Positions 12,611-22,839 of a stretch of DNA of 64,000 bases are shown piece after piece. This stretch comes from Onthophagus taurus. Taxonomy: Eukaryota > Arthropoda > Insecta > Coleoptera > Scarabaeidae. The notes below the pieces were generated by a model. It was not told the origin of the DNA, searched no databases, and saw only the letters and a program-made list of their open reading frames with translations. The stretch is taken from assembly GCF_036711975.1 (NCBI RefSeq), contig NC_091973.1, positions 5,890,001 through 5,954,000 on the forward strand. Reading direction: 5' to 3'. The first letter of the stretch is position 1. Each line of letters opens with the position of its first letter. A program made the translations under genes and the position numbers.

Positions 12611-13415
12611 AAATTAATTAACACACTGTATATTGTATATGGAAAAAGGTAACGTAAGATACAAGAAGTATCCATCAATCTGAAGATAGCTGCATTAAGT
12701 ATGGCACCATGTTAGAGGTTGAATTTGACGTTGCTAGTTTATACATATGTATATAAAGTTAAATAATAAAAAAGAAATCTTAATAATAAGGAATTAGAAA
12801 AAAGAATGAAACTTTTCTCAAAAACGCATTTACTACAAAAAGGTAAAAATCCGAACAAAGAGTAAGGAATAATGAATAATAAATTATCCGAATGTGATTA
12901 AAAAGTGTAGTAGTAGTGACACCTGGAGCAAACGGGTCTACTGGCGCCAGTCCTTTGGATCCCAGAGGAAATTATAAAATACATCGCGCCGTATTCCTCG
13001 ACTATTTCAGATACAGAATAAAATTACGACCCTCTTCGTTCCACCTTTGAATCCTCCGACGACTCTTTTGCATCCTCATCAATTATTTATTAATTTGAAC
13101 GTCCTCTCTACTTGTAACAATTCAAAATCGATATTAAAAAATATTAATTCCTTAAAAAGAATAATTTGTATTATCGGCGATTGTAGCGCCATCTATCGGT
13201 TTAAAATTTAGACTTGAACAGTACTCGCAAATTTATGTTGTGCCATCTGTTGGGAGAGATAACAAGTAAGGTTAATACAACGAAATTAGATTTCTATTTG
13301 AAACATTTATTTTTAAATAATACAAGATTAAAAAAAAAAATACAAAAAAAACGAATTAACATGCCATAGTCGTCATCGAGGTTTAAATCTGAAACTTCAA
13401 GTTAGATTTATCTCC
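12611..13415. other. 3' flank of the acidic secreted-protein gene, no gene seen
   Basis: AT-rich DNA. Near 13186-13199 there is GCGCCATCTATCGG and near 13240-13250 GCCATCTGTTGG, short phrases that resemble insulator or core-promoter motifs known in insects. I cannot assign them firmly. Confidence 0.35.
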
Positions 13416-14921
13416 TTAAACGCCAACGTAACCATAAATTCGTCTTTCGGGATTCTTTTGGGTTTCCTCCACGTTGACGCCGGTGCTAACTTTTTCCGGA
13501 TAAGTACTTTGGGGAGATAGAAGAGGATTAGGTCGTAGATAAGCGGTTCCGAATTTAAACTTGAAAAGAACTATCGAAGGGGTAATTGTAGATAAAGAAA
13601 GATTACCTTGTCTTGGACCTGCGATGCTTTCTATGACATAACTTTCAGTTGATTTATTTTCCTGTAAATCATTTTCAATGTTATTATTATTATTAACAAG
13701 AAGGGTGTAATTACTCGCAATTGTTGGTTTATAATTTGTAACTGGTGAAGGAGTTGAATCAGAAACGCTTCTTTTGAAACGTATCATATTGTTAATATTA
13801 TGCCTCTTTCTTGATTTGGGCTCTAACGAATCTGTTGGGTTCGCCTTTACATCCAGGTCAAATAATTGTAATGGATGACTCAAACTGTCGGAAATTATAT
13901 CGCTATCTTCACTAATTGATTCGCTTATATTGGAAGTATTTTTAATTGAAGTGGTGTTAAAATGATCGATTGCCAAACTTATTACAGGAACTGGATTGGA
14001 AAAACCATGATCGGGAAGTGTTGGAATTTCCTCGATTTGAATAAATGGAAACGCTTCTTTAGTTTGGGCATCCGGTAAAGTTGGATTTATTGGCAACCCA
14101 ATTGGGATGTCGATCATCGATGGTGCTTCTTCAGTTTCTGGAAACTTAATCGCCATTAATAATTGTCTCGAACGTCTTGGAGGAGAATAATCTTCGATGT
14201 TGGATTGGTTAGATTGTTTAGGTTGGAGTACGATTTTAATTTTTAATGTACGATCACTAGGATTGATTGCATCAGAATTATCGCGATTCTCAAGTGGTGC
14301 TTCAGTTGAATTAGGGAAGATTTCATCTCCAACACAGCAATCAAGCAACTCTCCCGTTTTTTTTGTTGTTTTATCAACAGCCGTTGTAGAATTAAGTAAT
14401 TTATCTCCAAATAGTTGCGAAAATGTTACATTCATTTTTGGAACATCTATCAATCGAGCTTCTGAGATTGCATCTTCTTTTTCTATATTTACATCTGATT
14501 CTTCCAAATTTGCATCTTCTATGGTATCATCTGCTACCAACTCATCTTCTAATGACTCATCATCTAACGACGAATCTTCTAAAATAGTATCTTTTAATTT
14601 TGCATCTTTAAAATTTGGATCCTCCACCATATCATCATCTGAGAATGAATCAATTAAGATTGGTTCTCTACTTTTGGAGAAATAATCTGATGATCTTTTG
14701 TAACGTTCTTGTTCTGGATAAATTTCGTGTACTTTTCTGATAGTCTTGACGTTGGTGTAATCTTCTTGGACGGAGCGAACCCGGCGAACGAAACGTTCAA
14801 TTATCGATTCCCCATCATTAATATCCTCGTACGATATATTTGATGAATATTCGGAAACGTGGTGATAACCATGAGCCATTAAAAAGAATAAAAGGAGGAT
14901 GAACACGAAATTGTTACCCAT
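13416..14921 (-). CDS. Secreted acidic proprotein-like protein with pentapeptide repeats
   Basis: A 501-residue single-exon reading frame. The start has a clear signal peptide (hydrophobic FVFILLLFFLMAHG at residues 5-18). At about residues 99-145 a run of nine degenerate acidic pentapeptides follows the pattern D-x-x-(L/F/I/V)-(D/E/K). Five dibasic sites fit furin or prohormone-convertase cleavage: RRVR (about 45-48), RYKR, RRSR, SRKR and RFKR. Several N-glycosylation sequons occur in the middle third. Only the leader is clearly hydrophobic, so it is probably secreted and processed. I do not recognise the family. It could be a peptide precursor, an extracellular-matrix component or a cuticle-associated protein. 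A TATA box about 210 bp upstream and a GTGAGT donor at 15009-15014 suggest a short non-coding first exon spliced to an acceptor just upstream of the ATG (about 14950). Confidence 0.75.
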   Translation of the reverse strand: MGNNFVFILLLFFLMAHGYHHVSEYSSNISYEDINDGESIIERFVRRVRSVQEDYTNVKTIRKVHEIYPEQERYKRSSDYFSKSREPILIDSFSDDDMVEDPNFKDAKLKDTILEDSSLDDESLEDELVADDTIEDANLEESDVNIEKEDAISEARLIDVPKMNVTFSQLFGDKLLNSTTAVDKTTKKTGELLDCCVGDEIFPNSTEAPLENRDNSDAINPSDRTLKIKIVLQPKQSNQSNIEDYSPPRRSRQLLMAIKFPETEEAPSMIDIPIGLPINPTLPDAQTKEAFPFIQIEEIPTLPDHGFSNPVPVISLAIDHFNTTSIKNTSNISESISEDSDIISDSLSHPLQLFDLDVKANPTDSLEPKSRKRHNINNMIRFKRSVSDSTPSPVTNYKPTIASNYTLLVNNNNNIENDLQENKSTESYVIESIAGPRQGNLSLSTITPSIVLFKFKFGTAYLRPNPLLSPQSTYPEKVSTGVNVEETQKNPERRIYGYVGV

Positions 14922-15127
14922 GGTTGTTGAATCGAGGTCAAATTTTCCTATTTAAAAAAAGAAATTAAAAATTTAATAAAAAATGTAGTTAAAAATTTAT
15001 AAAATAATACTCACACGAATAATACGATCTTAGTTGATAATGATTAAAAATAAATTTAATTCACTATTAATCAAACAACTTTTTCAACAATTACTTCGCG
15101 AATGGTCAAAGGGAAATGAGCATTGTG

Positions 15128-15135
15128 CTTTTATA
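15128..15135 (-). promoter_or_regulatory. TATA box for the acidic secreted-protein gene
   Basis: TATAAAAG on the minus strand, placed so that transcription would start near 15100. This gives a 5' exon of roughly 90 bases ending at the CGT|GTGAGT donor near 15014. No competing TATA box is evident nearby. Confidence 0.55.
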
Positions 15136-15511
15136 GCGTGTGTGACTAATAACCGAATCGTACCATGCGTGGTTAATTTTTTTGAACTCTGATCGAACTT
15201 TTCCATTCAGTTGATTCACATAAATTCGAATTTTCTAAATTTTGTAATTATCAGCAGATTAAAAAGTCACGTTTCTCGCTTTATCAATATTATTCATTAA
15301 ATTTCCATGTGTGACTAAATTTACCTATTATAATACTTTTTAAACAATATCAATAACAAAATCCGAAATAAAATGGATTATTAAAAGTCCCGCCACCATA
15401 TGGATCAAATTTCATTCCCATCAGTACAGCGCATGCTCCGTTTTACTAGAAGCACGTTTGCAATAAGTAGTAAATTGTTTGTTTGATTTCATTCGAAATA
15501 ATCGCTAGAAA

Positions 15512-16175
15512 ATGAGTTCGGACCCAACGAAAGACGAATGTTTTCCTTTGGCATACATTACCGATATGAAGAAGGTGTACAGGGAAGCAATTGAGATATT
15601 AAAAAAATCGCGTATAATTAGTGTTATTCCTGTCAACAATCCAGGGGACGTGATGATGAGTTTAGTGTACATGTGCACCGAAAAAGAAGTGTTCCTTTTC
15701 GATATATTAAGATTTGGACAGAATCAATTACCCAAAGAATTATACGATATCATCATGTGTGATAAAATACAAAAAGTTGTCTACACCCAAACAACGACGT
15801 CCGCTGCGTTGGGGCTTGATGACACTGTTAGTATTCCTAATGTGTATGATGTTGAAATTTATGCTGTAACATTACGACAAAAAATGATAGATCGAGTCAA
15901 TTATATTCGCGAAACTTACGGAATCGAGTTGATGCCAGAGAACTTTGAATTACCTATGTTAGAATATCTTCCTATGACAACACAACCAGTAAGTTATAAA
16001 CTAAATTAAAAACTTTTAAAATTAAAAAAAATTTATTTTTTAGCGTTTAGCGGACGTGGATTGGACCGTACGCCCTTTTCAAGCTAACGAACACTTCAAA
16101 ATTGCACAACACTTCTTCCAATTCATCTCATTATTTGAGCAAATGAAACGATCTGTAGGAGAACTCGCCGTTTAG
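15512..16175 (+). CDS. EXD1/Egalitarian-like degenerate exonuclease-fold protein A
   Basis: Two exons, 15512-15988 and 16044-16175, joined in phase 0 by a 55-base GTAAGT...TAG intron, give 202 residues. Residues 12-115 align by pattern with the 3'-5' exonuclease (DnaQ-like, RNase H fold) domain of EXD1 and Egalitarian: a helix KVYREAIEILKKS, strand ISVIPVN where active enzymes have hhxDxE, then LVYMCTEKEVFLFDIL, a helix ending KVVYTQT, and IPNVYDVE in place of the usual NVFDTQ. Exon 2 begins RLADVDWTVRPFQANEHF, like the W..RPL block of EXD1 proteins. None of the DEDD catalytic residues is in place, so I predict no nuclease activity. This is the most diverged member together with D. The family assignment is by eye and moderate; the gene structure is firm. 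Confidence 0.75.
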
Positions 16176-16875
16176 AACTTTAATATTATTAATATATATA
16201 AGATACTTAAATCATCATCTACCTCTACTTTATTAATCAAACATTAACACTTATTAATGTATTAAGTTATTTTTTTATCAAATAGGGCCGAAAACGTTCT
16301 TTTTATATCGCCGTATCAACACAACATTCTTTAACGAAATGCGATTACTAACGATAATTTTTTCTTTGAATTCACAGATAAAGCTTGCGAACAATCGAGC
16401 GGTAACTATAGACGAATAATGGAAATGATTCGTAAATTAATTAATGTTTAAGTTTAAATTTAAATTTCCCGCCTGTCAATAAGGTTGAAAATGTAATTAA
16501 CTTCATTATGCGCATATAACATGAAACGGCCCTAAATCAGAATTAATTAATAAGTGTTTATATAGGAAGAGTTGTGATTTATTTACAGAAATTTATTAAT
16601 AAAGGAAAATATTAGTGACATAACCTCAAATTATGAAAATAGAGCTTTATAAAGTATTTTAGAAGAATCAACAATAAAAGATTATTTAAGTTTATTTTTG
16701 TACGTTTTATAATAAAAAAGATTTTATAAAAAAATCTAATGTTTGATTTAAAAAACTTCTAAAAACATAACCTACAATTTTTTATGAATAAAACAATGAA
16801 CTATATAGAAACATTTATTATTTTATTCAAGATATTGTGTAACAAAAAAAAACTTATTAATTACAACTAACAAAT
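16176..16875. other. Intergenic DNA with an orphan copy of the cluster promoter block
   Basis: At 16463-16505 lies TTTCCCGCCTGTCAATAAGG followed by a TTGAAAATG phrase, the same block that sits about 105-125 bp upstream of genes C, F and G. No coding exon follows. Instead 16527-16620 (GGCCCTAA, then AGAGTTGTGATTTATTTACAG) resembles the reverse complement of the 3' flank of gene F at 24500-24650. I read this as a former paralogue whose body was deleted, leaving promoter and 3' flank. Confidence 0.5.
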
Positions 16876-17484
16876 TTATGGTTTATAATCAGTGAACTTC
16901 ATCGTCACTTCGTATACGCGATTACCAGCCTTGAATTGTTCATTTGCTTTAAATGGGCGTACCCTCCAATCAACTTCATCAATACGCTAAATAAAAGTAA
17001 TAAATTTAATAAGAATTTGTTATTAATTAATGTGGATTCTTACAAATTCCGTGCTTGAAGCACTTGCTTCATCTTCACCCCCTACATTTCCATTACCATA
17101 AGGTGAAAATTGTTCACCAGATGGTTCAATATCAAAAACGTTGGGAATATGACCCCAATTATCAAGACCCAACAAGGTAAAGGTAATTTGCTTGGAATAA
17201 ACAAATTTCTTCTTGCCAGATTCGATGATAGCCAACAACTCCTTTGTTATACCCTTTTCTTTAAGCATGATGAGGTCGAAAATAAACACGCTATCCCAGG
17301 TGCTCATATAAATTAAGCTTGGGACGTTTTTCGTTGAATCCACTTTGTCTATGTAATTTATTGGGACGACAAAAATCATATCTGCTTTGGTTAATTTCTT
17401 GATAGCGTCTGCGTAGATTTTCTTCTTGTTCCAAATGTACGCCATATTGGGTGGATTAATTTCAACAGCAATTGGGGCACTCAT
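16876..17484 (-). CDS. EXD1-like degenerate exonuclease-fold protein B
   Basis: Two exons, complement 17044-17484 and 16876-16986, phase 0, give 183 residues. Domain order: YIWNKKKIYADAIKKL helix (about 16-31), strand MIFVVPINYID in place of the DxE motif, LIYMSTWDSVFIFDLIML (about 56-73), a helix GITKELLAII, FVYSKQITFTLLGLDNW where active relatives have HDxRxD, and IPNVFDIE (about 112-119). A Gly/Ser/Glu-rich linker leads to exon 2 with RIDEVDWRVRPFKANEQF. Roughly nine in ten residues match protein E, an inverted duplicate 2.4 kb away. The start is the only Met before the helix. An 18-bp CTCF-like block (17541-17558) sits about 60 bp upstream. Confidence 0.8.
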
Positions 17485-17540
17485 CTTTTTTGCTAATTAA
17501 AAAACACACGATTGTTTGACGTTAAATATTACAAAATATT

Positions 17541-17558
17541 GACAGGCCCTCTGGTGGC
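17541..17558 (-). promoter_or_regulatory. CTCF-like 18-bp promoter block of gene B
   Basis: GACAGGCCCTCTGGTGGC, whose complement reads GCCACCAGAGGGCCTGTC. The CCACCAGAGGGC core matches the animal CTCF consensus. The same block occurs at 19622-19639 (gene D) and, with one change, at 19800-19817 (gene E), always 50-90 bp upstream of the ATG. It may simply mark common descent of the promoter. Confidence 0.5.
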
Positions 17559-17629
17559 GTAGAAGGGGTATTCTTCAAGTTGTCAATCGAAATTGTATAA
17601 TTAAAAAAAAACAATTATATTATTATTTA

Positions 17630-17662
17630 TTTATTTATTATTAATTAATTAATTAATTAATA
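17630..17662. repeat. TTTA/TTAA simple repeat
   Basis: A run of TTTA units passing into AATT units between the 3' ends of genes C and B promoter side. Confidence 0.7.
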
Positions 17663-17680
17663 ATTTCTAATAATGTATTA

Positions 17681-18266
17681 TTAACATAAACAAACTAAAA
17701 GACGATTCTTCATAGCTGACGTCATCAATCGCTGGATGCGATATCCAGCTAGGATTTGTTCATTTGCTTGAAAAGGGCGTACGCTCCAATCAACGTCCTC
17801 AATACGCTAAAAATTAAGAAAATATTAAAAACTTGAATAATTTTTATAAATGTTAATAACTTACAATTTCCACCATTGCATTGTCTCCAGTACAAAATGG
17901 CGAAAATTGCGGTCCAGTTCCTTCGATATCAAAGACGTTAACGAAATGATGCCAACTAGAATATCCCAAACGATTAAAAGTTGTACGTTTGGAATAAACG
18001 TATTTAACCATGTCCGAATAGAGAATTGCCAACAATTCTTGAGTTAATCCATTTTCTTGAAGCATGATTAGATCGAAAATAAACACGCTGTCCTTGGAGC
18101 ACACGTAAAGCAAACTTGGAACGGTCTTCGTGGGATCCATTTTGTTTGTGTAATTTATCGGAACGACATAAATCACGTCTGATACATGTATTTTCTTAAT
18201 AGCGTCCACGTAAATTTCACTCTTATTCCAGATGTAGGTGACGTTAATATCAACACCAGGAGTCAT
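17681..18266 (-). CDS. EXD1-like degenerate exonuclease-fold protein C
   Basis: Two exons, complement 17865-18266 and 17681-17806, phase 0, give 175 residues. The pattern matches the family: YIWNKSEIYVDAIKKI, VIYVVPINYTNKMD, LLYVCSKDSVFIFDLIML, then KYVYSKRTTFNRLGYSSW and FVNVFDIEGTGPQFSPF. Exon 2 begins RIEDVDWSVRPFQANEQI and ends in a family-specific MKNRLLVCLC tail shared only with protein G. Catalytic DxE and HxxxxD residues are absent. Its 400-bp upstream flank is an inverted copy of the flank of gene G, so the two arose by one inverted duplication including the promoter. Confidence 0.8.
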
Positions 18267-18387
18267 GGTTCTTTATGATTAGAAAACAAGCGACTACGAC
18301 CTTTACTTGAACAGTGCAAACACCAAGTGGCGAATCGACCAGTTTCACCGATCGATGAACGCTTCCGATGACTCTGCGTACTACGAA

Positions 18388-18426
18388 GTTAGTCGCATTT
18401 TCGACCTTATTGATGGGCGGGAAATT
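18388..18426 (-). promoter_or_regulatory. E2F-like promoter block of gene C
   Basis: On the minus strand this reads TTTCCCGCCCATCAATAAGG and then TCGAAAATGCG, about 122 bp upstream of the ATG. TTTCCCGCC fits the E2F/DP site. The block recurs upstream of genes F and G and as an orphan at 16463. Confidence 0.5.
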
Positions 18427-18758
18427 TAAATATTGAAAATATTTAAAGTATTTTAGTGTTGTGTTTTTACAATAAGACTCTTGTATTGTTTTTTAATACT
18501 TAATTTTTATAGAATATCACAAGAAATTGTTTTAATAATTATTTCTCGATTCCTATACTTTTATAGTTTCCTGTAATGCAGGATCATGTTAAATTTTTTA
18601 TTGTTGGTTGATTGCTTGATTTCAAAGCTAATATATAAAGTGAAGACGGGAAATTTAAACATTTAAAACGTTTTATTGCAACTTTATTTCTATAGAATAA
18701 TTCCTGTAATATAACAATAAACTGATTTTTTTTATTAATTCTTACAAAACAAAACATT

Positions 18759-19568
18759 TTAATGAAACGTTTCGGCCAATTTTGATAATCTTTTTGCTGC
18801 ATAAATATGTTCATTTCTTTCGAAAGGACGTTGAGCCCAATTTATGGAACTATACATCTTAAATAAAATTCATTTATGATTAAATAAATTGCATAATTGG
18901 AAAATACTTACTTCTGTAAGTAAGTCAACATCAAGGAGTGGGGAAAAAGGATTTTCAAGATTTTGATTGCTACTAATTATTTCGCGATAAGTAGGTTTGT
19001 TAGATATTAGTTTGTTACGTCTTTGATTTGGTTTATTATGTCTTGGGTTAAGTGGGTTATTAATTAATCGTTTACTGTTACTGTGCCTACGCCTACGTCG
19101 CCTACGACGGGTGTTATTTCTACGATTTCTGGATGGTTTTTCTCCCAATCGGCGGATATAATTTAGTATGGCATTATAAGCATCTGGGGGGCTAGTAGCA
19201 AGTGATTCAAATAAAAGTTCCATATCACAAACGTTACAGATATGTTTCCAACGATTAAGCCCCAACAAGTACAATGTTTTCTTTTTTGAAAACACCATTT
19301 TCCACTTATTCGACAAGATGAGTTTAGCTAATTCTTTCGGCAAATTTTTTACCTTAAATTTCAGAGTGTCGAAGATAAATATATCCTTCTTCGTCATGAT
19401 GTACACAAGACTAATAAACTTGCTCCTTCCAGTGCGACAAGTAATCGGTATAACGTAGATCTTCTTAGCAGTCTTCAACATTGCTATCGCTTTGTAATAC
19501 ATCTTCCCCATTTTGTAAATATAGACAATTTTGAACTTACTTTCTTGATTTTGCTGAAATTGATCCAT
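18759..19568 (-). CDS. EXD1-like degenerate exonuclease-fold protein D with Arg-rich insert
   Basis: Two exons, complement 18912-19568 and 18759-18857, phase 0, give 251 residues, the longest in the family. The core follows the family order: IYKMGKMYYKAIAMLKTAKK, IYVIPITCRTG, LVYIMTKKDIFIFDTLKF, then MVFSKKKTLYLLGLNRW and ICNVCDMELLF (so VCDM replaces VFDI). Between the core and exon 2 it carries an insert of roughly 70 residues very rich in Arg, Asn and Lys (about 145-190), including eight Arg in a row, which could bind nucleic acid or act as a nuclear signal. Exon 2 reads MYSSINWAQRPFERNEHI. It stands head-to-head with gene E, 319 bp apart. No catalytic residues are kept. Confidence 0.75.
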
Positions 19569-19621
19569 TTTTATGTATTTTTGAGAACAAGTAATGACAA
19601 CAAAATGCGCGTTTTAAGTAT

Positions 19622-19639
19622 GACAGGCCCTCTGGTGGC
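19622..19639 (-). promoter_or_regulatory. CTCF-like 18-bp promoter block of gene D
   Basis: Identical to the block at 17541-17558, here 54-71 bp upstream of the gene D ATG. With the copy at 19800-19817 it forms a convergent pair inside the bidirectional D/E promoter. Confidence 0.5.
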
Positions 19640-19799
19640 AAATAACAATCAACAATGTGGCAATTGAGAAAAATATTTTATTTTTATTTAAATGTTTAAG
19701 CTAAAATTAATTATACGAAATTATTTTAATAATACATAAATTTTAATAAGATATTTTAATTTGATTTCATTTGATTAATTTAATTAAAATTTTAGTTTC

Positions 19800-19817
19800 G
19801 CCACTAGAGGGCCTGTC
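19800..19817 (+). promoter_or_regulatory. CTCF-like promoter block of gene E
   Basis: GCCACTAGAGGGCCTGTC on the plus strand, 71-88 bp upstream of the gene E ATG. It differs from the other two copies at one base. Confidence 0.5.
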
Positions 19818-19887
19818 AACACAAAGCAGCCATATTGTTATAGTGTAATTAGCATAAAACTCGCCCGTTTTTTAATTAGCAAGAAAG

Positions 19888-20508
19888 ATGAGTGCCCCAA
19901 TTGCTGTTAAAATTGATCCACCCAACATGTCGTACATTTGGAACAAGAAAAAAATTTACGCAGATGCTCTCAAGAAATTAAATAAAGCAGATATGATTTT
20001 TGTCGTCCCAATAAACTACATAGACAAAGTGGATTCAACGAAAAACGTACCAAGCTTAATTTATATGAGCACCTGGGATAGCGTGTTTATTTTCGACCTC
20101 ATCATGCTTAAAGAAAAGGGTATAACAAAGGAGTTGTTGGATATCATCAAATCCGGCAAAAAGAAATTTGTTTTTTCCAAGCAAATTACTTTTACCTTGT
20201 TGGGTCTTGATAATTGGGATGTCATTCCAAACGTTTTTGATATTGAATCTTCTGGAGAACAATTTTCACCTTACGGTAATGGAACTGTAGGGGGTGAAGG
20301 TGAAGCAGGTACTTCAAGCACGGAATTTGTAAGATTTCACATTAATTAATAACAAATTCTTATTAAATTTGTGTTAAATTTATTACTTTTTATTTAGTGT
20401 ATTGCTGAAGTTGATTGGAGAGTACGCCCATTTAAAGAAAATGAACATTTCAAGGCTGGTAATCGCGTATACGAAGTGATGATGATGTTTACTGATTATA
20501 AACTATAA
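19888..20508 (+). CDS. EXD1-like degenerate exonuclease-fold protein E
   Basis: Two exons, 19888-20328 and 20398-20508, phase 0, give 183 residues. The core is nearly the same as protein B: YIWNKKKIYADALKKL, MIFVVPINYID, LIYMSTWDSVFIFDLIML, FVFSKQITFTLLGLDNW, IPNVFDIE, then a Gly/Glu/Ser linker and exon 2 with CIAEVDWRVRPFKENEHF and an EVMMMFTDYKL tail. Near-identity to B in coding and intron sequence marks recent inverted duplication. The last coding part and exon 2 were copied again 1132 bp downstream (21423-21640). Confidence 0.8.
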
Positions 20509-20666
20509 ATTTGTTATTTATAATTAATAACTTACCTTTTGATGTTTTTGTGTTAGATGATATCTTTAATATAATAATACATGTTTGCATACAGTTAAAT
20601 GTTTTATTTATAAAAACTTATCTTTGGGAAAGAAAACTAAAATAAATATAACTACTTAGTTGATTG

Positions 20667-21421
20667 TTATTCTCTTAAACAACAAATTTCACGAAATGAT
20701 GATATTTGTGGCAATGATGCAAAGTTATTTACATCACAGCTACGATGGTCTACTACAAGGTCGCTTGAGCACGAGGTGCTGCAATTGATACCACATAGAC
20801 ACAACATCTTCAGTACCTTTTTTGGAATAATAACATTCACATAAATCCAATAATTGTTAATTTTCTGTGGTGTAAGAAATGAACTAAAAGATTGCCAAAG
20901 GTGGCCGTGATCAGTGGATAATAAGCAGGTTCTAAAACAGGGAAAAATCCGGAGCGAACTTACACATACTTTCTTAAACAGGCTACACTTTGGCATTGAA
21001 ATGATACCTCAGAGCAACTGAAGCACGGGCAAAACGCTGACCATCTACACTGATGGATCAAAGGAGGCTAGATCTCCTGCTACAACTCTCCACTTTGTCG
21101 TACTGCATGACTGCTCAGGCTGAAATAACTGCTATAATTATAGCAGCCAATAAGATCATCGACTCCAAAAAACTTGGCAGAAACGTTGTAATCTGCACAG
21201 ATAGCAGATAGGCTATGCTGACGGTTAGTAGGCATCGAACTACATCATCGTTAGTGAAGTCCTGTCGGCAATCACTTGAGGAGGCTAACGTTTATAACAA
21301 CGTCACGATAAAGTGACGGAAAGGACATACCGAAATAAGACACGATCATACGGACAGGTTGACTCCATCTCTATCTCCCATCGAGGTGTTTGCGATAGAT
21401 GATGTTGTAGGTGTCGTGTAT
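20667..21421 (+). repeat. LINE RNase H fragment, duplicate copy 1
   Basis: Plus-strand pieces: FLNRLHFGIE and KTLTIYTDGSK (about 20970-21062), a TAQAEITAIIIAANKIIDSKK helix (21110-21170), ICTDSR (about 21190-21210), then SCRQSLEEANVYNNVT (about 21260-21310) and KGHTEIRHDHTDRL (about 21325-21365). This is an RNase H domain with the usual TDGS, E, DS and GH motifs of I-like LINEs, broken by frame changes. It ends abruptly at the tandem-duplication junction near 21421. Confidence 0.75.
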
Positions 21422-21422
21422 G

Positions 21423-21640
21423 GGGGTGAAGGTGAAGCAGGTACTTCAAGCACGGAATTTGTAAGATTTCACATTAATTAATAACAAATTCTTATTAAAT
21501 TTGTGTTAAATTTATTACTTTTTATTTAGTGTATTGCTGAAGTTGATTGGAGAGTACGCCCATTTAAAGAAAATGAACATTTCAAGGCTGGTAATCGCGT
21601 ATACGAAGTGATGATGATGTTTACTGATTATAAACTATAA
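21423..21640 (+). pseudogene. Truncated duplicate of gene E: end of exon 1, intron, exon 2
   Basis: From 21423 the sequence repeats 20291 onward at an offset of 1132 bp with almost no change. It includes the Gly/Glu linker of exon 1, the GTAAGA donor, the intron and all of exon 2 (21530-21640). No first part of exon 1 is present, so it cannot make the core domain alone. It could act as an alternative terminal exon of gene E by skipping. Confidence 0.85.
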
Positions 21641-22720
21641 ATTTGTTATTTATAATTAATAAGTTACCTTTTGATGTTTTTGTGTTAGATGATATCTTTA
21701 ATATAATAATAAATGTTTGCATAAAGTTAAATGTTTTATTTATAAAAACTTATCTTTGGGAAAGAAAACTAAAATAAATATAACTACTTGATTGTTATTC
21801 TCTTAAACAACAAATTTCACGAAATGGTGATATTTGTGGCAATGATGCAAAGTTATTTACATCACAGCTACGATGGACTACTACAAGGTTGCTTGGGCAC
21901 GAGGTGCTACAATTGATACCATATAGACACAACATCTTCAGTACCTTTTTTGGAATAATAACATTCACATAAATCAAATAATTCTTAATTTTCTGTGGTG
22001 TAAGAAATGAACTAAAAGATTGCCAAAGGTGGCCGTGATGGCGTTGCTTTGATTGCGATCAGAGGATAATAAGCAGCTTCTAAAACAGGGAAAAATCCGG
22101 AGCGAACTTACACCTACTTTCTTAACCAGGCTACACTTTGGCATTGAAACGATACCTCAGAGTAACTTAAGTACGGGCAAAACGCTGACCATCTACACTG
22201 ATGGATCAAAGAAGACTAGATCTCCTGCTACAACTCTCCACTTTGCTAGGGTCGTACTGCACGACTGCTCAAGCTGAAATAACTGCTATAATTATAGCAG
22301 CCAATATGATCATTGACTCCAAAAAAGTTGACAGAACAGTTGTAATCTGCACAGATAGCAGACAGGCTATGCTGGCGGTTAGTAGCAATCACTTGAGGAG
22401 GCTAACGTTTATAGCAACGTCACGATAAAGTGGCGGAAAGGACATACCGAAATAAGACACAATCATACGGACAGGTTGCCTCCATCTCTATCTCCCATCG
22501 AGGTTTTTGCGATAGATGGTGTAATAGATGTCTTTGCAAAGAAACCTATACTCCACCCTGACCGGAACAAATCTACTCATTTCCTGGGAAAATCAAAAAG
22601 TGACTTGAAGCTCCTCACCCACTTCCTGACCGGACACTCCACGTTACGTGAGTACATGTTCTACATTAAGTTGGCAAATGCATCCCTCTGTAGAGCGTGT
22701 GTAATATTGACAATAATATT
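21641..22720 (+). repeat. LINE RNase H fragment, duplicate copy 2, longer
   Basis: It repeats the RNase H region of copy 1 (TIYTDGSKKT near 22190, ITAIIIAANMIIDSKK near 22280, ICTDSRQAMLAV near 22345) and continues beyond the duplicated part. There it gives KPILHPDRNKSTHF, LLTHFLTGHSTLREYMF and ASLCRACV (to about 22700), the C-terminal Cys block of this LINE type. Copy 2 is the original context, because it extends past the duplication end near 22540. It has lost about 50 bp around 22385 that copy 1 keeps. Confidence 0.75.
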
Positions 22721-22839
22721 GACAATACCTTAGCATATTGACAATAATATTGACCGTATAAGGTGAAAAGTTTTATTGACGGTAAATATTGATGGAGTAT
22801 TGATAGAAATCCGAATTTTCTGATTTTCTTCGTAATTTT

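Noticed and set aside
14197-14685. 162-codon plus-strand open frame, Ser-rich
   Set aside because: It is the antisense shadow of the acidic pentapeptide region of the minus-strand gene.
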